Assembly (NCBI GenBank): GCA_016713885.1
Contig: JADJOF010000005.1
Coordinates: forward strand, 1-64,000
Direction: 5' to 3'
Length of the DNA: 64,000 nucleotides
Origin: Bdellovibrionales bacterium
GTDB lineage: Bacteria; Bdellovibrionota; Bdellovibrionia; Bdellovibrionales; JAMPXM01
Part shown: positions 16,435 through 25,651 of the stretch, one piece after another
Position numbering within the stretch: position 1 is the stretch's first letter
Layout of the letters: each line of letters starts with the position of its first letter
Translations under genes and position numbers: made by a program
The notes under the pieces: model-generated
Told to the model about the DNA's origin: nothing
The model's input: only the letters and a program-made list of their open reading frames with translations
The model's database searches: none

Positions 16435-17615
16435 GTTTCACTCCAGGGACTTGGCGTTTCGCTTAAGATTTCGCGTGCCGTATTAAGAGCGGCAGCGAGT
16501 TTCTCATCGCTGCACTCCCAGCCGATCTCGCGGCCAGCGTGGACGATAGCGGTGATCGCCGTGATGAGATCGGTATCGCGAATAAAACCCATGTGCCCCA
16601 TGCGAAGGAGTTTTCCCTTCATCTGATCTTGCCCACCCATCAGCACGACGCCGTGTTTGGTCTCAAGAACTGAGCGCCACTTCTGACCGTCAATACTGTC
16701 GGGGACGAGAATGGCGGTGAGGCTTGGTGAAGATGTGCTTGGAAAAAATGCGAAGTCCAAGAATCTGCACCGCTTCGCGTGTCGCTTGCGCGAGAGTGGC
16801 GATGCGCTTGTAGAGAAGCGGGAGTCCGAAAGTGGCCACTTCCGCGAGCACGACATCCAGCGCCTTGATGAGGGGAACTGCGCTTGAAAACCAGTTTCGC
16901 CGCGCCGGTTGGCTTCGTTTTCGGTGCGAAGATCGAAGTAAAACCGTGGACACTTTGCGATCTGCACGCGCGCCCAAGCGCGTTCACTGAGTGCAACGAA
17001 AGAGAGGCCAGTTGGAATCATAAATGCTTTTTGGCTGCCGCCGACGACGCCATCGATGTCCCATTCGTCCATCGGCAGTGGCATCGCGCCAAGTGCGGTG
17101 ATGGCGTCGACAAGAAAAAGACATTCGGGGTGGAGGCGGCGAACGACTTGCGCCATTTCGCGTATGGGGTGAAGTGCTCCGGTGGATGTTTCGCACACTT
17201 GAGAAAGTACGATTTGGGGTTTTCGCTTTTCAAGCCAGGCTGTGAAAGTCGGTAGGTGCACGGACTCGCCCCACTCGATATCGAGACGCTCGACCTTTGC
17301 GCCGAAGGCTTCGGCCATATCGGCCCAGCGTTCTCCGAATTTTCCCGAAACGACTGCGGCGACCTCATCCCCTGGTGAAAGCACGTTCACCAAGAGAGAC
17401 TCCATGCCGCCGGTGCCGGTGGAGACATGCATGAAGGCGCGGTTTTTCGTTTGAAACACGCCCGGCAGTGCGCCGATCACGCGATCAAAGCATTTTTGAA
17501 ATGCCGGCGTTCGGTGGTGCTCGATCGGTGCTGAAAGTGCACGCAAAACAGACGGGGGAACGGGCACAGGCCCAGGGGTCATGAGGAGAGGGAGCGAGGC
17601 TTTGATATCAGGCAT
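16431..17615 (-). CDS. class V aminotransferase (serine-pyruvate/alanine-glyoxylate type) with out-of-frame segment
   Basis: This 394-residue PLP enzyme of the AGXT/SPAT family opens with LMTPGPVPVPPSV, has STGTGGMES for phosphate binding, VDAITALGA with the PLP-contacting Asp, and the Schiff-base Lys in GGSQKAFM (about residue 196). Residues of about 242-290 are not family-like. In the same stretch another minus-strand frame gives a perfect match to the family (SSAVPLIKALDVVLAEVA and onward). Two opposite indels, near 16889-16895 and in an A run (T on the coding strand) at 16743-16748, would explain this. A repaired version would be fully normal. It is upstream of and coupled to the dehydrogenase. 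Confidence 0.78.
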   Translation of the reverse strand: MPDIKASLPLLMTPGPVPVPPSVLRALSAPIEHHRTPAFQKCFDRVIGALPGVFQTKNRAFMHVSTGTGGMESLLVNVLSPGDEVAAVVSGKFGERWADMAEAFGAKVERLDIEWGESVHLPTFTAWLEKRKPQIVLSQVCETSTGALHPIREMAQVVRRLHPECLFLVDAITALGAMPLPMDEWDIDGVVGGSQKAFMIPTGLSFVALSERAWARVQIAKCPRFYFDLRTENEANRRGETGFQAQFPSSRRWMSCSRKWPLSDSRFSTSASPLSRKRHAKRCRFLDFAFFPSTSSPSLTAILVPDSIDGQKWRSVLETKHGVVLMGGQDQMKGKLLRMGHMGFIRDTDLITAITAIVHAGREIGWECSDEKLAAALNTAREILSETPSPWSET

Positions 17616-17625
17616 GGCTTGAGAG

Positions 17626-17686
17626 GTTAGCGCTAGGCTCGGAAAAGAACAACCGAGCCTTGAATGCGTGCGGCGTCAACGCTAAC
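17626..17686. promoter_or_regulatory. nested inverted repeats between aminotransferase and lptE
   Basis: An 8-bp perfect stem AGGCTCGG/CCGAGCCT (17635-17642 and 17653-17660) is enclosed by a second inverted repeat GTTAGCG/CGCTAAC (17626-17632 and 17680-17686). All lie within the 79-bp gap between two divergent start codons. This could be an operator or leader structure; there is no U tract. Confidence 0.4.
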
Positions 17687-17694
17687 GTCGAGGC

Positions 17695-18297
17695 ATGCGC
17701 TTTCCTGCCCAAAGGGCTTTTCATTTTCTAATGATGGTGATGCTGACGAGTTCGCTTTGCGTGTCGTTTGGTTTCTTGCTTGGCGGCTGTGCCTATTCGA
17801 TTGGGACAAGTGACCGCCGTATGCCTGAGGGCTATAAACTTGTCGCGGTTCCGGTTTTTAAAAATCAGAGCCACGAGGTCGGTGCCGAGGTGGCGTTTAC
17901 CAATGCCATGATCCGCGAGATGGAGCGTCATCAGATTGCGCACGTGGTGTCGAAGGCCGAAGCGCAGGTTGTTTTGGACGGAGTGATTGATTCGATTCAA
18001 TACCTAGTAACCAACCAGACAAACGATCTGGCGGTTGTTCCGAAATCGACGATTCTCAATACGCATTATTCAATTGTTGTCGGTGTGACGTTGCGTCTGA
18101 AGAGGGCCTCGGACGGTGTGAATATTTGGACTGAGAGCTTCAATGCGGAACGCAGTTATCAGGCGCCGAAGATCGGTCTAGAAGGTTTGAACTCGGCGAA
18201 CTCCCTCTACAATGATAGCGCAAGATATGACAACCTGAGTGCAATGGCGACGGACCTGATGGTTGAAGCGCATTCACGATTGACCGAGAATTTTTGA
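17695..18297 (+). CDS. lptE: LPS-assembly lipoprotein LptE-like
   Basis: This 200-residue lipoprotein has a long signal sequence ending in a lipobox LLGGC (Cys about residue 32). The mature part, CAYSIGTSDRRMPEGYKLVAV followed by VFKNQS and a repeated beta pattern, is characteristic of LptE/RlpB. LptE plugs the LptD barrel and guides lipopolysaccharide into the outer leaflet. It lies 6 bp upstream of holA, a gene pair also common elsewhere (lptE-holA), which strengthens the call. LptD is not in the window. Confidence 0.85.
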   Translation: MRFPAQRAFHFLMMVMLTSSLCVSFGFLLGGCAYSIGTSDRRMPEGYKLVAVPVFKNQSHEVGAEVAFTNAMIREMERHQIAHVVSKAEAQVVLDGVIDSIQYLVTNQTNDLAVVPKSTILNTHYSIVVGVTLRLKRASDGVNIWTESFNAERSYQAPKIGLEGLNSANSLYNDSARYDNLSAMATDLMVEAHSRLTENF

Positions 18298-18303
18298 GGG
18301 CGA

Positions 18304-19338
18304 ATGGCAGCGCAAGATTGGACCTACAATCGACTTCTGGCCACTCTCAAAAAAGGAGAGTTCCAACCGCTCTATCTCCTGTTTGGTGAGGAGAATTTTC
18401 TCGCTGATCGGGCAAAAGACGAGATCATCGCCGCCATCGTTCCTGAGGGCATGCGCGATTTCAATCTCAACCTCTTTGATGGCAATGATTGCGATGTGGC
18501 TCGCGTGCGCGATGCACTTGAGACGTTGCCGATGATGGCGCCGATGCGACTTGTGGTGCTCGTCAACGCTCACGAGTTGAAAGATAAAGAGTGGGATGTT
18601 CTTCAGCCGCTGATCGATAGTCCTCCGAGCGGTGTTGCGTTTGTTTGCTCGGCGACCAAGATCGATAAGCGAAAGCGTTTTTGGAAACGTTTTTTAGAGG
18701 TGGGCGCCGCGCTCGAGTGCAAGCGTCCCTACGATAACCAAATTCCTGATTGGATTGGTTTTCTTGCCGATCGCCATCGCGTGAAGTTTGGTTCCGAAGC
18801 CGCAGCGGCTTTGCAGCAGGTGGTGGGCTCCAATCTTTCGGACCTCGATGGCGAGATTCGCAAGATTTCGATCTACTGCGGAGGCCAAGCGCGCAAAGAC
18901 GGGGCTGCGGGGTCCGTGGTTACCGCGTCTGTCGACGATGTTATGAAGGTCGCCTCCCGCGTTCGGCTTGAGAGCGTCTTTGATTTTGCCGATGCCGTTG
19001 GCCGCAACGATCGCGTCCGCGCGCTCTATTGCCTCGCCAATCTTCTTGATCAGGGACAGAACGAGATCGGTATTTTGGCGCTTGTCGCTCGGCACGTGCG
19101 GATTCTGCGCGCGATTATCGACGGCCTCAAAGAGGGGCTCTCGGGAGCCAAGCTTGCGGCCCGCGCCGGAGTTTCCCCCTATTTTATTCGCGACTATGCT
19201 GAACAGGCGAAAGTCTGGTCACCCAAGAAAATCGAAGCCACGCTTGAGGCGCTCTTCGATACCGATCGCGCCTTGAAGACATCAAGTGTCGGTAGCCATA
19301 TCTGGCTAGAGAATTTTATTCTTCGCGTTTGTTTATAA
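18304..19338 (+). CDS. holA: DNA polymerase III delta subunit
   Basis: This 344-residue delta subunit of the clamp loader opens the beta clamp during replication. The N-terminal domain has the family's LYLLFGEENFLADRA start, the middle domain the VVLVNAHELK region, and the C-terminal collar FDFADAVGRNDRVRALY. A GAGGG ribosome-binding site lies in the 6-bp gap after lptE, so it is co-transcribed. The tandem 60-bp repeats begin directly after its stop codon. Confidence 0.93.
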   Translation: MAAQDWTYNRLLATLKKGEFQPLYLLFGEENFLADRAKDEIIAAIVPEGMRDFNLNLFDGNDCDVARVRDALETLPMMAPMRLVVLVNAHELKDKEWDVLQPLIDSPPSGVAFVCSATKIDKRKRFWKRFLEVGAALECKRPYDNQIPDWIGFLADRHRVKFGSEAAAALQQVVGSNLSDLDGEIRKISIYCGGQARKDGAAGSVVTASVDDVMKVASRVRLESVFDFADAVGRNDRVRALYCLANLLDQGQNEIGILALVARHVRILRAIIDGLKEGLSGAKLAARAGVSPYFIRDYAEQAKVWSPKKIEATLEALFDTDRALKTSSVGSHIWLENFILRVCL

Positions 19339-19448
19339 GTGTCGTGACCGCCTCCGGTGGTCACTGCTTTCCGTGCAGGGGCACGGAAAGATTTTGAGGT
19401 GTCGTGACCGCCTCCGGTGGTCACTGCTTTCCGTGCAGGGGCACGGAA
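19339..19448. repeat. tandem direct repeat of a double-hairpin unit
   Basis: Two identical 50-nt units lie at 19339-19388 and 19399-19448 (60-bp period, 10-nt linker). Each unit encodes two hairpins: GTGACCGCC-TCC-GGTGGTCAC (one G-T pair) and a perfect 8-bp stem TTCCGTGC-AGGG-GCACGGAA. The structure resembles REP/BIME-type extragenic palindromes. The block sits between holA and the PilZ gene and could also act as an RNA-stabilising or terminating element. Confidence 0.85.
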
Positions 19449-19508
19449 GTCGAGTCGAGTTCCAGCTGGGGCGCAAAAGACCGGGCGGATCTTGGCCGAT
19501 AAGACGTC

Positions 19509-19901
19509 ATGGACAGTCGCATAGTCGCACAGACTCAACAGGTTGATCCCAATTCAATGGCGGCCAAGCGTCGGACGCCGCGGCGCCTTTTTCAGCGGCC
19601 ACTCGGTCTTTTGGTTCGCGGGCACTATCTGGTGGTGGCGGCCAAGCAGCTCTCCGAGGGGGGGCTACTCTTTGAAATTCCTCGGACATCTGAACATCTG
19701 GACGACTTGCGTGTGGGGACAGCGCTGGCGCTATCGATCCTGCTACCGGTGGGAGCCGGGCTCGTTTTGCGTGGACGTGTGATTTATCACGCCGAGGAAA
19801 AGTCCGACGTCGTCGGTGTTGGTGTAAAATTTGATGAAATTCTGCTGAATCAGCGGCGTTTGATTCGAAACTACGTTTCGAGCAAGCCTGTCGGCGAATA
19901 G
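19509..19901 (+). CDS. PilZ domain protein
   Basis: This single PilZ domain of 130 residues carries the c-di-GMP-binding signature in degenerate form: an Arg-rich motif KRRTPRRLFQRP (residues about 20-31, RxxxR) and a later LSEGGLLFEI in place of (D/N)xSxxG. The rest of the fold (VGTALALSILLP, GRVIYH, VGVGVKFDEI) is good. Loss of the Asp in the second motif may weaken binding. Bdellovibrio-type genomes carry many small PilZ proteins. It is convergent with rpsT. Confidence 0.75.
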   Translation: MDSRIVAQTQQVDPNSMAAKRRTPRRLFQRPLGLLVRGHYLVVAAKQLSEGGLLFEIPRTSEHLDDLRVGTALALSILLPVGAGLVLRGRVIYHAEEKSDVVGVGVKFDEILLNQRRLIRNYVSSKPVGE

Positions 19902-19931
19902 CGGCGCTTGCGCCTTTCTCCGCAGAGACAA

Positions 19932-19965
19932 TAAAAAACCAAAGCCGCCCCATTGGAACGGCTTT
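19932..19965 (-). terminator. rho-independent terminator of rpsT
   Basis: The minus strand reads AAAGCCG...CGGCTTT (19941-19965) followed by GGTTTTTTAT, about 70 nt past the rpsT stop. Confidence 0.85.
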
Positions 19966-20038
19966 GCTTCAAAGATCTTCGGTCTTTCGATGGGTTTGAA
20001 TCTGATTGCTCAGAACATCCCGATCGGAAAACAAAAGC

Positions 20039-20296
20039 TTACTTCGAGAGCTGTTTAGAAAGACGGCTGACTTTGCGTGCCGCTGTCTTGGCGTGCACAA
20101 CGCCTTTTGTCGCCGCTTTTGTCACTTTGCTCATGTACTCTTTCAGAGCGGTCTCAGCGCCTTTTTTATCGCCAGCGGCGATAGCGGTGCGGAGCTTGCG
20201 TTCGAAAGTACGAACAGTAGCGAGAGCATGTGTATTGCGCTTGTTGCGTTTAACTGACTGACGAGCGCGTTTTTCTGCGGACTTATGATTTGCCAA
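20039..20296 (-). CDS. rpsT: 30S ribosomal protein S20
   Basis: This 85-residue S20 (bS20) binds 16S rRNA early in assembly of the small subunit. The sequence is highly basic with the family's ANHKSAEKRARQSVKRNKRN start, TVRTFERKLR middle and KGVVHAKTAARKVSRLSKQL end. It is transcribed alone, divergent from murJ, with its own terminator. Such genes are often autoregulated at translation, but I see no specific leader structure. Confidence 0.97.
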   Translation of the reverse strand: MANHKSAEKRARQSVKRNKRNTHALATVRTFERKLRTAIAAGDKKGAETALKEYMSKVTKAATKGVVHAKTAARKVSRLSKQLSK

Positions 20297-20348
20297 GGGT
20301 TTACCTCCCCAATAACGTCAAAGAGTCGTAGAGGGCTATCATGTCCCG

Positions 20349-22115
20349 ATGCGCCTTGGCAAGCGGCCAAGGTTTTTACTGGTGCGGTCGGAGGGTTCTC
20401 TTTTGCCTGAAAAATCATCATCTCCAGTGGGAGCACAAGTGGCTGAGCAGGTGGTCTCCCATGCGGCGGAGCGGCGTGCGGTGGCAGCTGCCGCCTTCGT
20501 TTTTGCCATCGGGACCTTCGCTTCTCGAATTCTGGGACTTATCCGCGACATGATGACGGCAAAGTACTTCCCGATCGAAGTGCGCGATGCCTTCATTGTC
20601 GCTTTTCGCCTGCCGAACCTGTTTCGCCGGCTTTTGGGCGAGGGAGCGCTTTCGGCGAGCTTCATTCCGGTCTTTGTTGAGCTCTTAAGTCGTCCCCAGG
20701 GCGGAGCGACTGTCGCGGGAGCATCGGAGCAGGCGACTGCTGCGGCCAAACGCCTCGTTGGCTCGATATTCACGATTTTGCTGACAGTGACCACCGTTTT
20801 AACCGCGCTTGGGGTGGTTTTTATGGAGGATATCCTGCGTCTGCTTTTGAGCGGCGAAGGCTATGCGTCGGTTCCAGGAAAGTTTGAACTCACCGTAAAG
20901 CTTGCGCGGGTCATGTTTGGGTTTTTGATGCTGATCACGCTCTACGCGTACTTCATGGCGATTCTGAACTCGCTGAGAAAGTTTGCGCTGACAGCGCTTG
21001 CGCCCTGTTTTTTCAACTTGGCGCTCATCGCGGCCGCGTTTATCTCGCCAAACCTGGCTGCGCCAGAAGAGGTGCTCGCGTGGAGTGTGATCGTCGGCGG
21101 TGTTTTTCAGATGGGCGTTTTGCTGCCGTCGATTGTCAAAGCCGGGTATCTCCCTCGTTTCAGCTACGTATGGAAGGTGGATGGAGTTTGGCTGCCGCTT
21201 TGGAAGATCAAAGAGGTCGCCCGAGTTTTTAAGGCGATTCTACCGAGTCTCTTTGGGATGAGTATTTTGCAGCTGACGGCCGTTGTGAATGTGCACTTTG
21301 CGAGTCATCTTCCGCAGGGAGCTCACTCCTATCTCTATTTGGCGGATCGGATTTTGGAACTCCCTCTGGCACTGTTTGCGGTGAGCGTTGGCTCAGCGAT
21401 TCTGCCAACCCTGTCGGCTCAGTGGGCGCGAGGCGATCGCGACGCGATGAGCGCCACGCTTTCACATTCGATGCGACTGATTGCCTTTGTGGCGCTGCCG
21501 TCGGCCATCGGGATGTCCATTCTTTCGCAACCGATCACCGAAGTGTTGTTCCTTGGCCGCGAGTTTAAGTTTCAAGATGCTCTGGCAACCGCAGAGGTGA
21601 TTCAGGTGTACGCCTTCGGTCTTTTGATTTCGGCTGGTGTGCGGATCATGGTGCAGGGATTCTACTCGGTGGGGAACACCTGGTATCCGGCGCTGGTGGG
21701 CGCGATTTCGCTGGTCTCGCATGTTGTCTTTGCGTGGGCGGGTACGCGCGCTTTCGGTCTAAAGGGCCTGGCGGGCGCAACCGTAGCCTCGAGCCTTGTG
21801 AATCTGATTATGCTGTCTGTTGCCTATAGCCGTTGGCTGGGGAATTTGCACTGGGCGCAGCTTGGGATGCGCGTGGTGCGCTTTGCGCTCTGTGGAATTC
21901 TGCTTGGGCTAGGCTGCCTGGTGTATGAGCCGATTGTGACTCACTTCGGATCGCGGTTCGTGACTCGGTCGCTCGCGCTATTCCTATCGATTGCCTTGGG
22001 CGGCGGTCTCTATATGGCGGCAGCCGCCGCGATGGGGCTTGAGGAGTATCGCGAGACCACAGCTCGTGTTCTTGAGAAGTTTGCGCGGAAGCTGCGCTCG
22101 GTTCGGCGGGCGTAG
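20349..22115 (+). CDS. murJ: lipid II flippase MurJ
   Basis: This MurJ/MviN-type MOP-family transporter of up to 588 residues has about 14 membrane segments and flips lipid II across the inner membrane for peptidoglycan synthesis. The family hallmark SRILGLIRDMMTAKYF and FRLPNLFRRLLGEGALSASF (around residues 60-110), with the essential Arg residues, is intact. The first 50 residues before AAFVFAIGTFASR are not conserved, so translation may start downstream of ATG 20349. It is convergent with mazG and divergent from rpsT. Confidence 0.92.
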   Translation: MRLGKRPRFLLVRSEGSLLPEKSSSPVGAQVAEQVVSHAAERRAVAAAAFVFAIGTFASRILGLIRDMMTAKYFPIEVRDAFIVAFRLPNLFRRLLGEGALSASFIPVFVELLSRPQGGATVAGASEQATAAAKRLVGSIFTILLTVTTVLTALGVVFMEDILRLLLSGEGYASVPGKFELTVKLARVMFGFLMLITLYAYFMAILNSLRKFALTALAPCFFNLALIAAAFISPNLAAPEEVLAWSVIVGGVFQMGVLLPSIVKAGYLPRFSYVWKVDGVWLPLWKIKEVARVFKAILPSLFGMSILQLTAVVNVHFASHLPQGAHSYLYLADRILELPLALFAVSVGSAILPTLSAQWARGDRDAMSATLSHSMRLIAFVALPSAIGMSILSQPITEVLFLGREFKFQDALATAEVIQVYAFGLLISAGVRIMVQGFYSVGNTWYPALVGAISLVSHVVFAWAGTRAFGLKGLAGATVASSLVNLIMLSVAYSRWLGNLHWAQLGMRVVRFALCGILLGLGCLVYEPIVTHFGSRFVTRSLALFLSIALGGGLYMAAAAAMGLEEYRETTARVLEKFARKLRSVRRA

Positions 22116-22146
22116 GTTGAGCGAGTTTTCACCGCCAATATCGACA

Positions 22147-22167
22147 GTACCGCCAATGTGGCGGTAC
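22147..22167. terminator. hairpin between convergent murJ and mazG
   Basis: This is a perfect 9-bp stem GTACCGCCA-ATG-TGGCGGTAC between two convergent genes. No T run follows on either strand, so it may be a weak bidirectional terminator or an RNA 3'-end stabiliser. Confidence 0.45.
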
Positions 22168-22178
22168 GAGATTCTAAG

Positions 22179-23018
22179 TTACAGTTTTTCTTGAGCTTTG
22201 GCTTTACCCCAGTACGTTTCGCGCGCTTCAGGCGTGAGCTCCATCCAGTCTTTCTGGTCCGCGTCTGCAAACTTGCGAGCCGCGTGAAAGCGTCGTTCAA
22301 AGCGGTGATTGGCGTCCCGAAGACACTGCTCGGGATCAAGGCCTGCGTGCCGCGCAAACTGTGCAACTGAAAACAATAGATCGCCAATCTCGTGCCGGAG
22401 AGGTTGGTGACTCGGGCCGAGTTCCGGCTCCTCGAGTGGTTTGAGTGGTGCCGTGAAAGCTTTGAGCTCCGCTTCCAGTTCGCCAAACTCTTCTCGGACC
22501 TTTTCGAAAACCGACCGGGCATCCGGCCAGTCGAATTTGAGACGGGCCGTCTTTTCGCCAATTTTGGCGGCTCGGGCAAGGGCGGGAAGGCCACTTGGGA
22601 GGCCAAAATCAAAACCCTTGGGCTTTGGCTTCTCGGTCTTTTTGATTTCTTGCCACTGCGCGAGCACCTGTTCGGCCGAATCCAGTTTCGTGTCGGCTTT
22701 GGCGCCAAATACGTGTGGGTGCCGGCGAATCATTTTGTCGCTCAAAGTTTGAACAACGTTTGCGATTGTGAATCGGCCCGTTTCGCTCGCGATCTGAGCG
22801 TGCAAGATGACCTGCAGCAGCACGTCGCCGAGCTCTTCGATCAGATTGGCTTCATCTCCTGTCTCGAACGCTTCGATGGCTTCGACGCACTCGTACGCCT
22901 CTTCGATCAAAAAGGGTGTCAGGCTGCGGTGGGTTTGTTCTTTGTCCCAGGGGCAGCCGTCTGGGGCGCGAAGAGCAGAAATGACGTCGAGAAGGCGATC
23001 AACTGGACCATAGGCCAT
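22179..23018 (-). CDS. mazG: nucleoside triphosphate pyrophosphohydrolase
   Basis: This 279-residue MazG has two MazG domains and hydrolyses NTPs or dNTPs to monophosphates in nucleotide housekeeping. The N-terminal domain has LRAPDGCPWDKEQTH, EEAYECVEAI and EELGDVLLQVILHAQ (the E-E-x2-E/D metal motif). The second domain has REEFGELEAE and HEIGDLLFSVAQFARH. The length matches E. coli MazG. A single gene, convergent with murJ and divergent from pgpH. Confidence 0.95.
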   Translation of the reverse strand: MAYGPVDRLLDVISALRAPDGCPWDKEQTHRSLTPFLIEEAYECVEAIEAFETGDEANLIEELGDVLLQVILHAQIASETGRFTIANVVQTLSDKMIRRHPHVFGAKADTKLDSAEQVLAQWQEIKKTEKPKPKGFDFGLPSGLPALARAAKIGEKTARLKFDWPDARSVFEKVREEFGELEAELKAFTAPLKPLEEPELGPSHQPLRHEIGDLLFSVAQFARHAGLDPEQCLRDANHRFERRFHAARKFADADQKDWMELTPEARETYWGKAKAQEKL

Positions 23019-23147
23019 GGTTTTGACCGGTTCGCAGCTAAAAGTCTAGAGTCCTTAGTCCATGCATGTATGAACAGAATTCGAGTTTGATTTTCCAATG
23101 CGATACGATAACGAAACAGGCGAATAAAGGCGGGACCGTACGCAGCG

Positions 23148-25651
23148 ATGGGTAAACAACAAGGCAAGCCAATACTGTCTGGGAAAAGCTCCCAAAAAGC
23201 AGCGCGCTCGCGGGCGCCAAAGTGGATTCCAAAGTGGATTCTCAATCGCTTTGGTCGTGGGCACTTGCATTCGCGCTCTCGCTATATCGATCAGTCGCTT
23301 CAGTTCTTAGAATGGGTTGATGAGCTTGGTATCGAGAAGACCTGGTTTGGTGCGTTGATCGCGGATCTCGACGAGCGCTTCCGTCTGCGCCGCCTGGCGT
23401 TTTTGTTTCTCTTCTCGCTGGTTCTGTCGTTTCTGCTTTTCAATGATTTTGATTTTACGTTTTCGGCTCGCATTGGCGATTCCGTGCCTCGCGATATCAA
23501 AAGTCCCGTGACGTTTGAAATGGTCGATGAGGTTGCCACTGAGCAAAAGCGCATCGATTCGGAGCGTACGATCACGCCGATCTTTGATTACGATCGCGGT
23601 ATTTACGATGAGCTTTATGCGCGAATCTACGCAGCATTTCGTCGGGGCCGTGAAGAGACAAGACGCGTGCAGCTCTCTCGCGACGACTTTGAGCGATTTG
23701 ATCAAGTGAAGAAATTGATGAAATCGCGAGCGGAGTTTGAGCGAGCCTTGGGGCGCTCTGTTTCAGAGCCGGTTTATGAATGGCTGATCGAAAAGCGATT
23801 TTCTCCACGCATTGAAGCGGCGCTCACAGAGCAGGTCGATCGCTGGCAGCAGATGAAGCTGGTGGCCGATTTGAGCGAAGCCGTTTTGCCCGGGACGCAT
23901 GACGTTTTGCTGCGCGAGGTTTCGCGAAGCGGTCGTGGCCATGAAACGCGAACGTCAGCTTTGGATCTTCGCGATCTTCGAGATGAAGACAGTCTTGGCA
24001 TTCAAACAGTCGTGCGTCAGCGCGGTTTTAAGGAACCGATGCAAGGCTTTATGACGAGCTTGCGCGCTCGTTGGCGGTGCCAACTGTGACGCCGAATCGG
24101 CAAGAAACGGAAGTGCGTCGCGAAAAGGCGCGTGGCGAAGTCTTGCCGGTGATGATCTCGGTCAAAAAAGGCCAAGTGATCATCCCTGAAGGTGCGACGG
24201 TTCAGCCGATCCACAAGACATTGCTCAACGAGATTGAGCGATTGCGCAGTGATCGCAATCGGAAGTTCGTTTCGCTCGTGACGGCCATCATGTTTGTGGT
24301 GATGTGCTTGGTGTTCTTTTCTTACCTTCGACGTTTTACGCTCAATCGCGTTTCCGTCGACACCAAAGATCTTGCGATCATGGGAACCGTCGCGTTGATT
24401 GTCGCCGCGGTGACGAAGATCTTTGTATTTTTAGGTAACTCGGCCTTTACATCGCATTTTGGTTCAACGGTTCCGGAGATGGCGATTCTCTACGCGGCAC
24501 CTGTTGCGGCGGGACCGATGCTCGTCGGACTTTTAATCGTTTCCGGTGAGGTCGTGTGGTTGTTCTCGCTTTTCATGGCCGTCGTTCTTGGCGTCATGGT
24601 GGACTTTAAGCTGCCGTTTGTTCTGGTTTCGGTGGTTGGCGGCATTGCGGCCGCGCGAAGCGTGTTCTCATTTAAGCGACGAAACGATTTGTATTGGGCG
24701 GGAGTACGCGCTGGCGCGATCAATGCGCTCATGGTGTTCTTGGTCACCTTGATTGCCAATCGCAATCAAGAAAGTTTTGGAACGCTTTTACTTTGGGGAG
24801 TGCCGGCAGGCTTTCTCTCCGGGATTCTGTCGAGCTTCCTTGCGACATCGTTGATCCCGATTTTGGAATCGGTGTTCAATGTGACAACCGATGTTCGTTT
24901 GATGGAACTTGCGAATCTCAATCATCCGCTGATGAAAGAGATGATTGTGCGCGCACCGGGCACGTACCATCACTCGCTCGTTGTTGGCTCAATGGTCGAG
25001 GCAGCGGCAGAAGAGATCGGCGCCAATTCGCTTCTTGCCAAGGTGATGAGCTATTATCATGACATCGGTAAGACGGAGCACGCGGCTTATTTTATCGAGA
25101 ATCAAAAACAGGGCAATAACCCGCACGATCACCTGAGCCCGCACATGTCGAAGACCATTCTCATTGCTCACGTGAAAGATGGGGTTGAGCTTGGACTTGA
25201 GCACCACCTCGGAAAACCCATCATCGATGGAATTGTTCAACACCACGGCACGACATTGATTTCGTTTTTCTACAATCGTGCAGTCGAGAATCAGGATGAG
25301 ACGATCGATGAGGTTCAAGAAGAGGACTTCCGCTATCCAGGGCCAAAACCGCAGTTTCGTGAGGCCGCACTTATCATGCTTGCGGACTCGATCGAAGCGG
25401 CGTCGCGCTCGCTTGATGAGCCAACTCCAATGCGCCTTCAGAACATCGTAAAGAATATCATTCAGCGAAAGTTCATGGATGGACAGCTTGAGGAGTGTAA
25501 CCTCACGTTGAAAGATCTGTCGATTATCGAAGATGCGTTCATTCGCGTTCTTCATGGCATCTATCATCAGCGCATCGACTATCCAAAGCGCGCCGGCGGT
25601 GGTGCTGCCGAAAAGCCGACGCGGTCGTTTGCGGGACGTGGTCATGCGTAA
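23148..25651 (+). pseudogene. pgpH: 7TM-HD phosphodiesterase PgpH, frameshifted near 24055
   Basis: Two overlapping frames together encode one PgpH-like protein of about 834 residues. The first (23148-24089) gives the N-terminal membrane helix and the large extracytoplasmic 7TMR-HDED region. The second (joining at about 24056 with ELARSLAVPTVTPNRQET) gives the seven membrane helices and the cytoplasmic HD domain, with YYHDIGKTEH and the GTYHHSL His pair. PgpH degrades cyclic di-AMP. Adding one base at about 24055 restores a continuous normal protein, so it is either a single-base deletion or an assembly error. It overlaps ybeY by 8 bp, the usual gene order. Confidence 0.85.

Noticed and set aside
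19339..19448. Direct repeats considered as a CRISPR array
   Set aside because: There are only two units with a 10-nt linker, internal hairpins and no cas genes nearby; spacers would be 25-40 nt.
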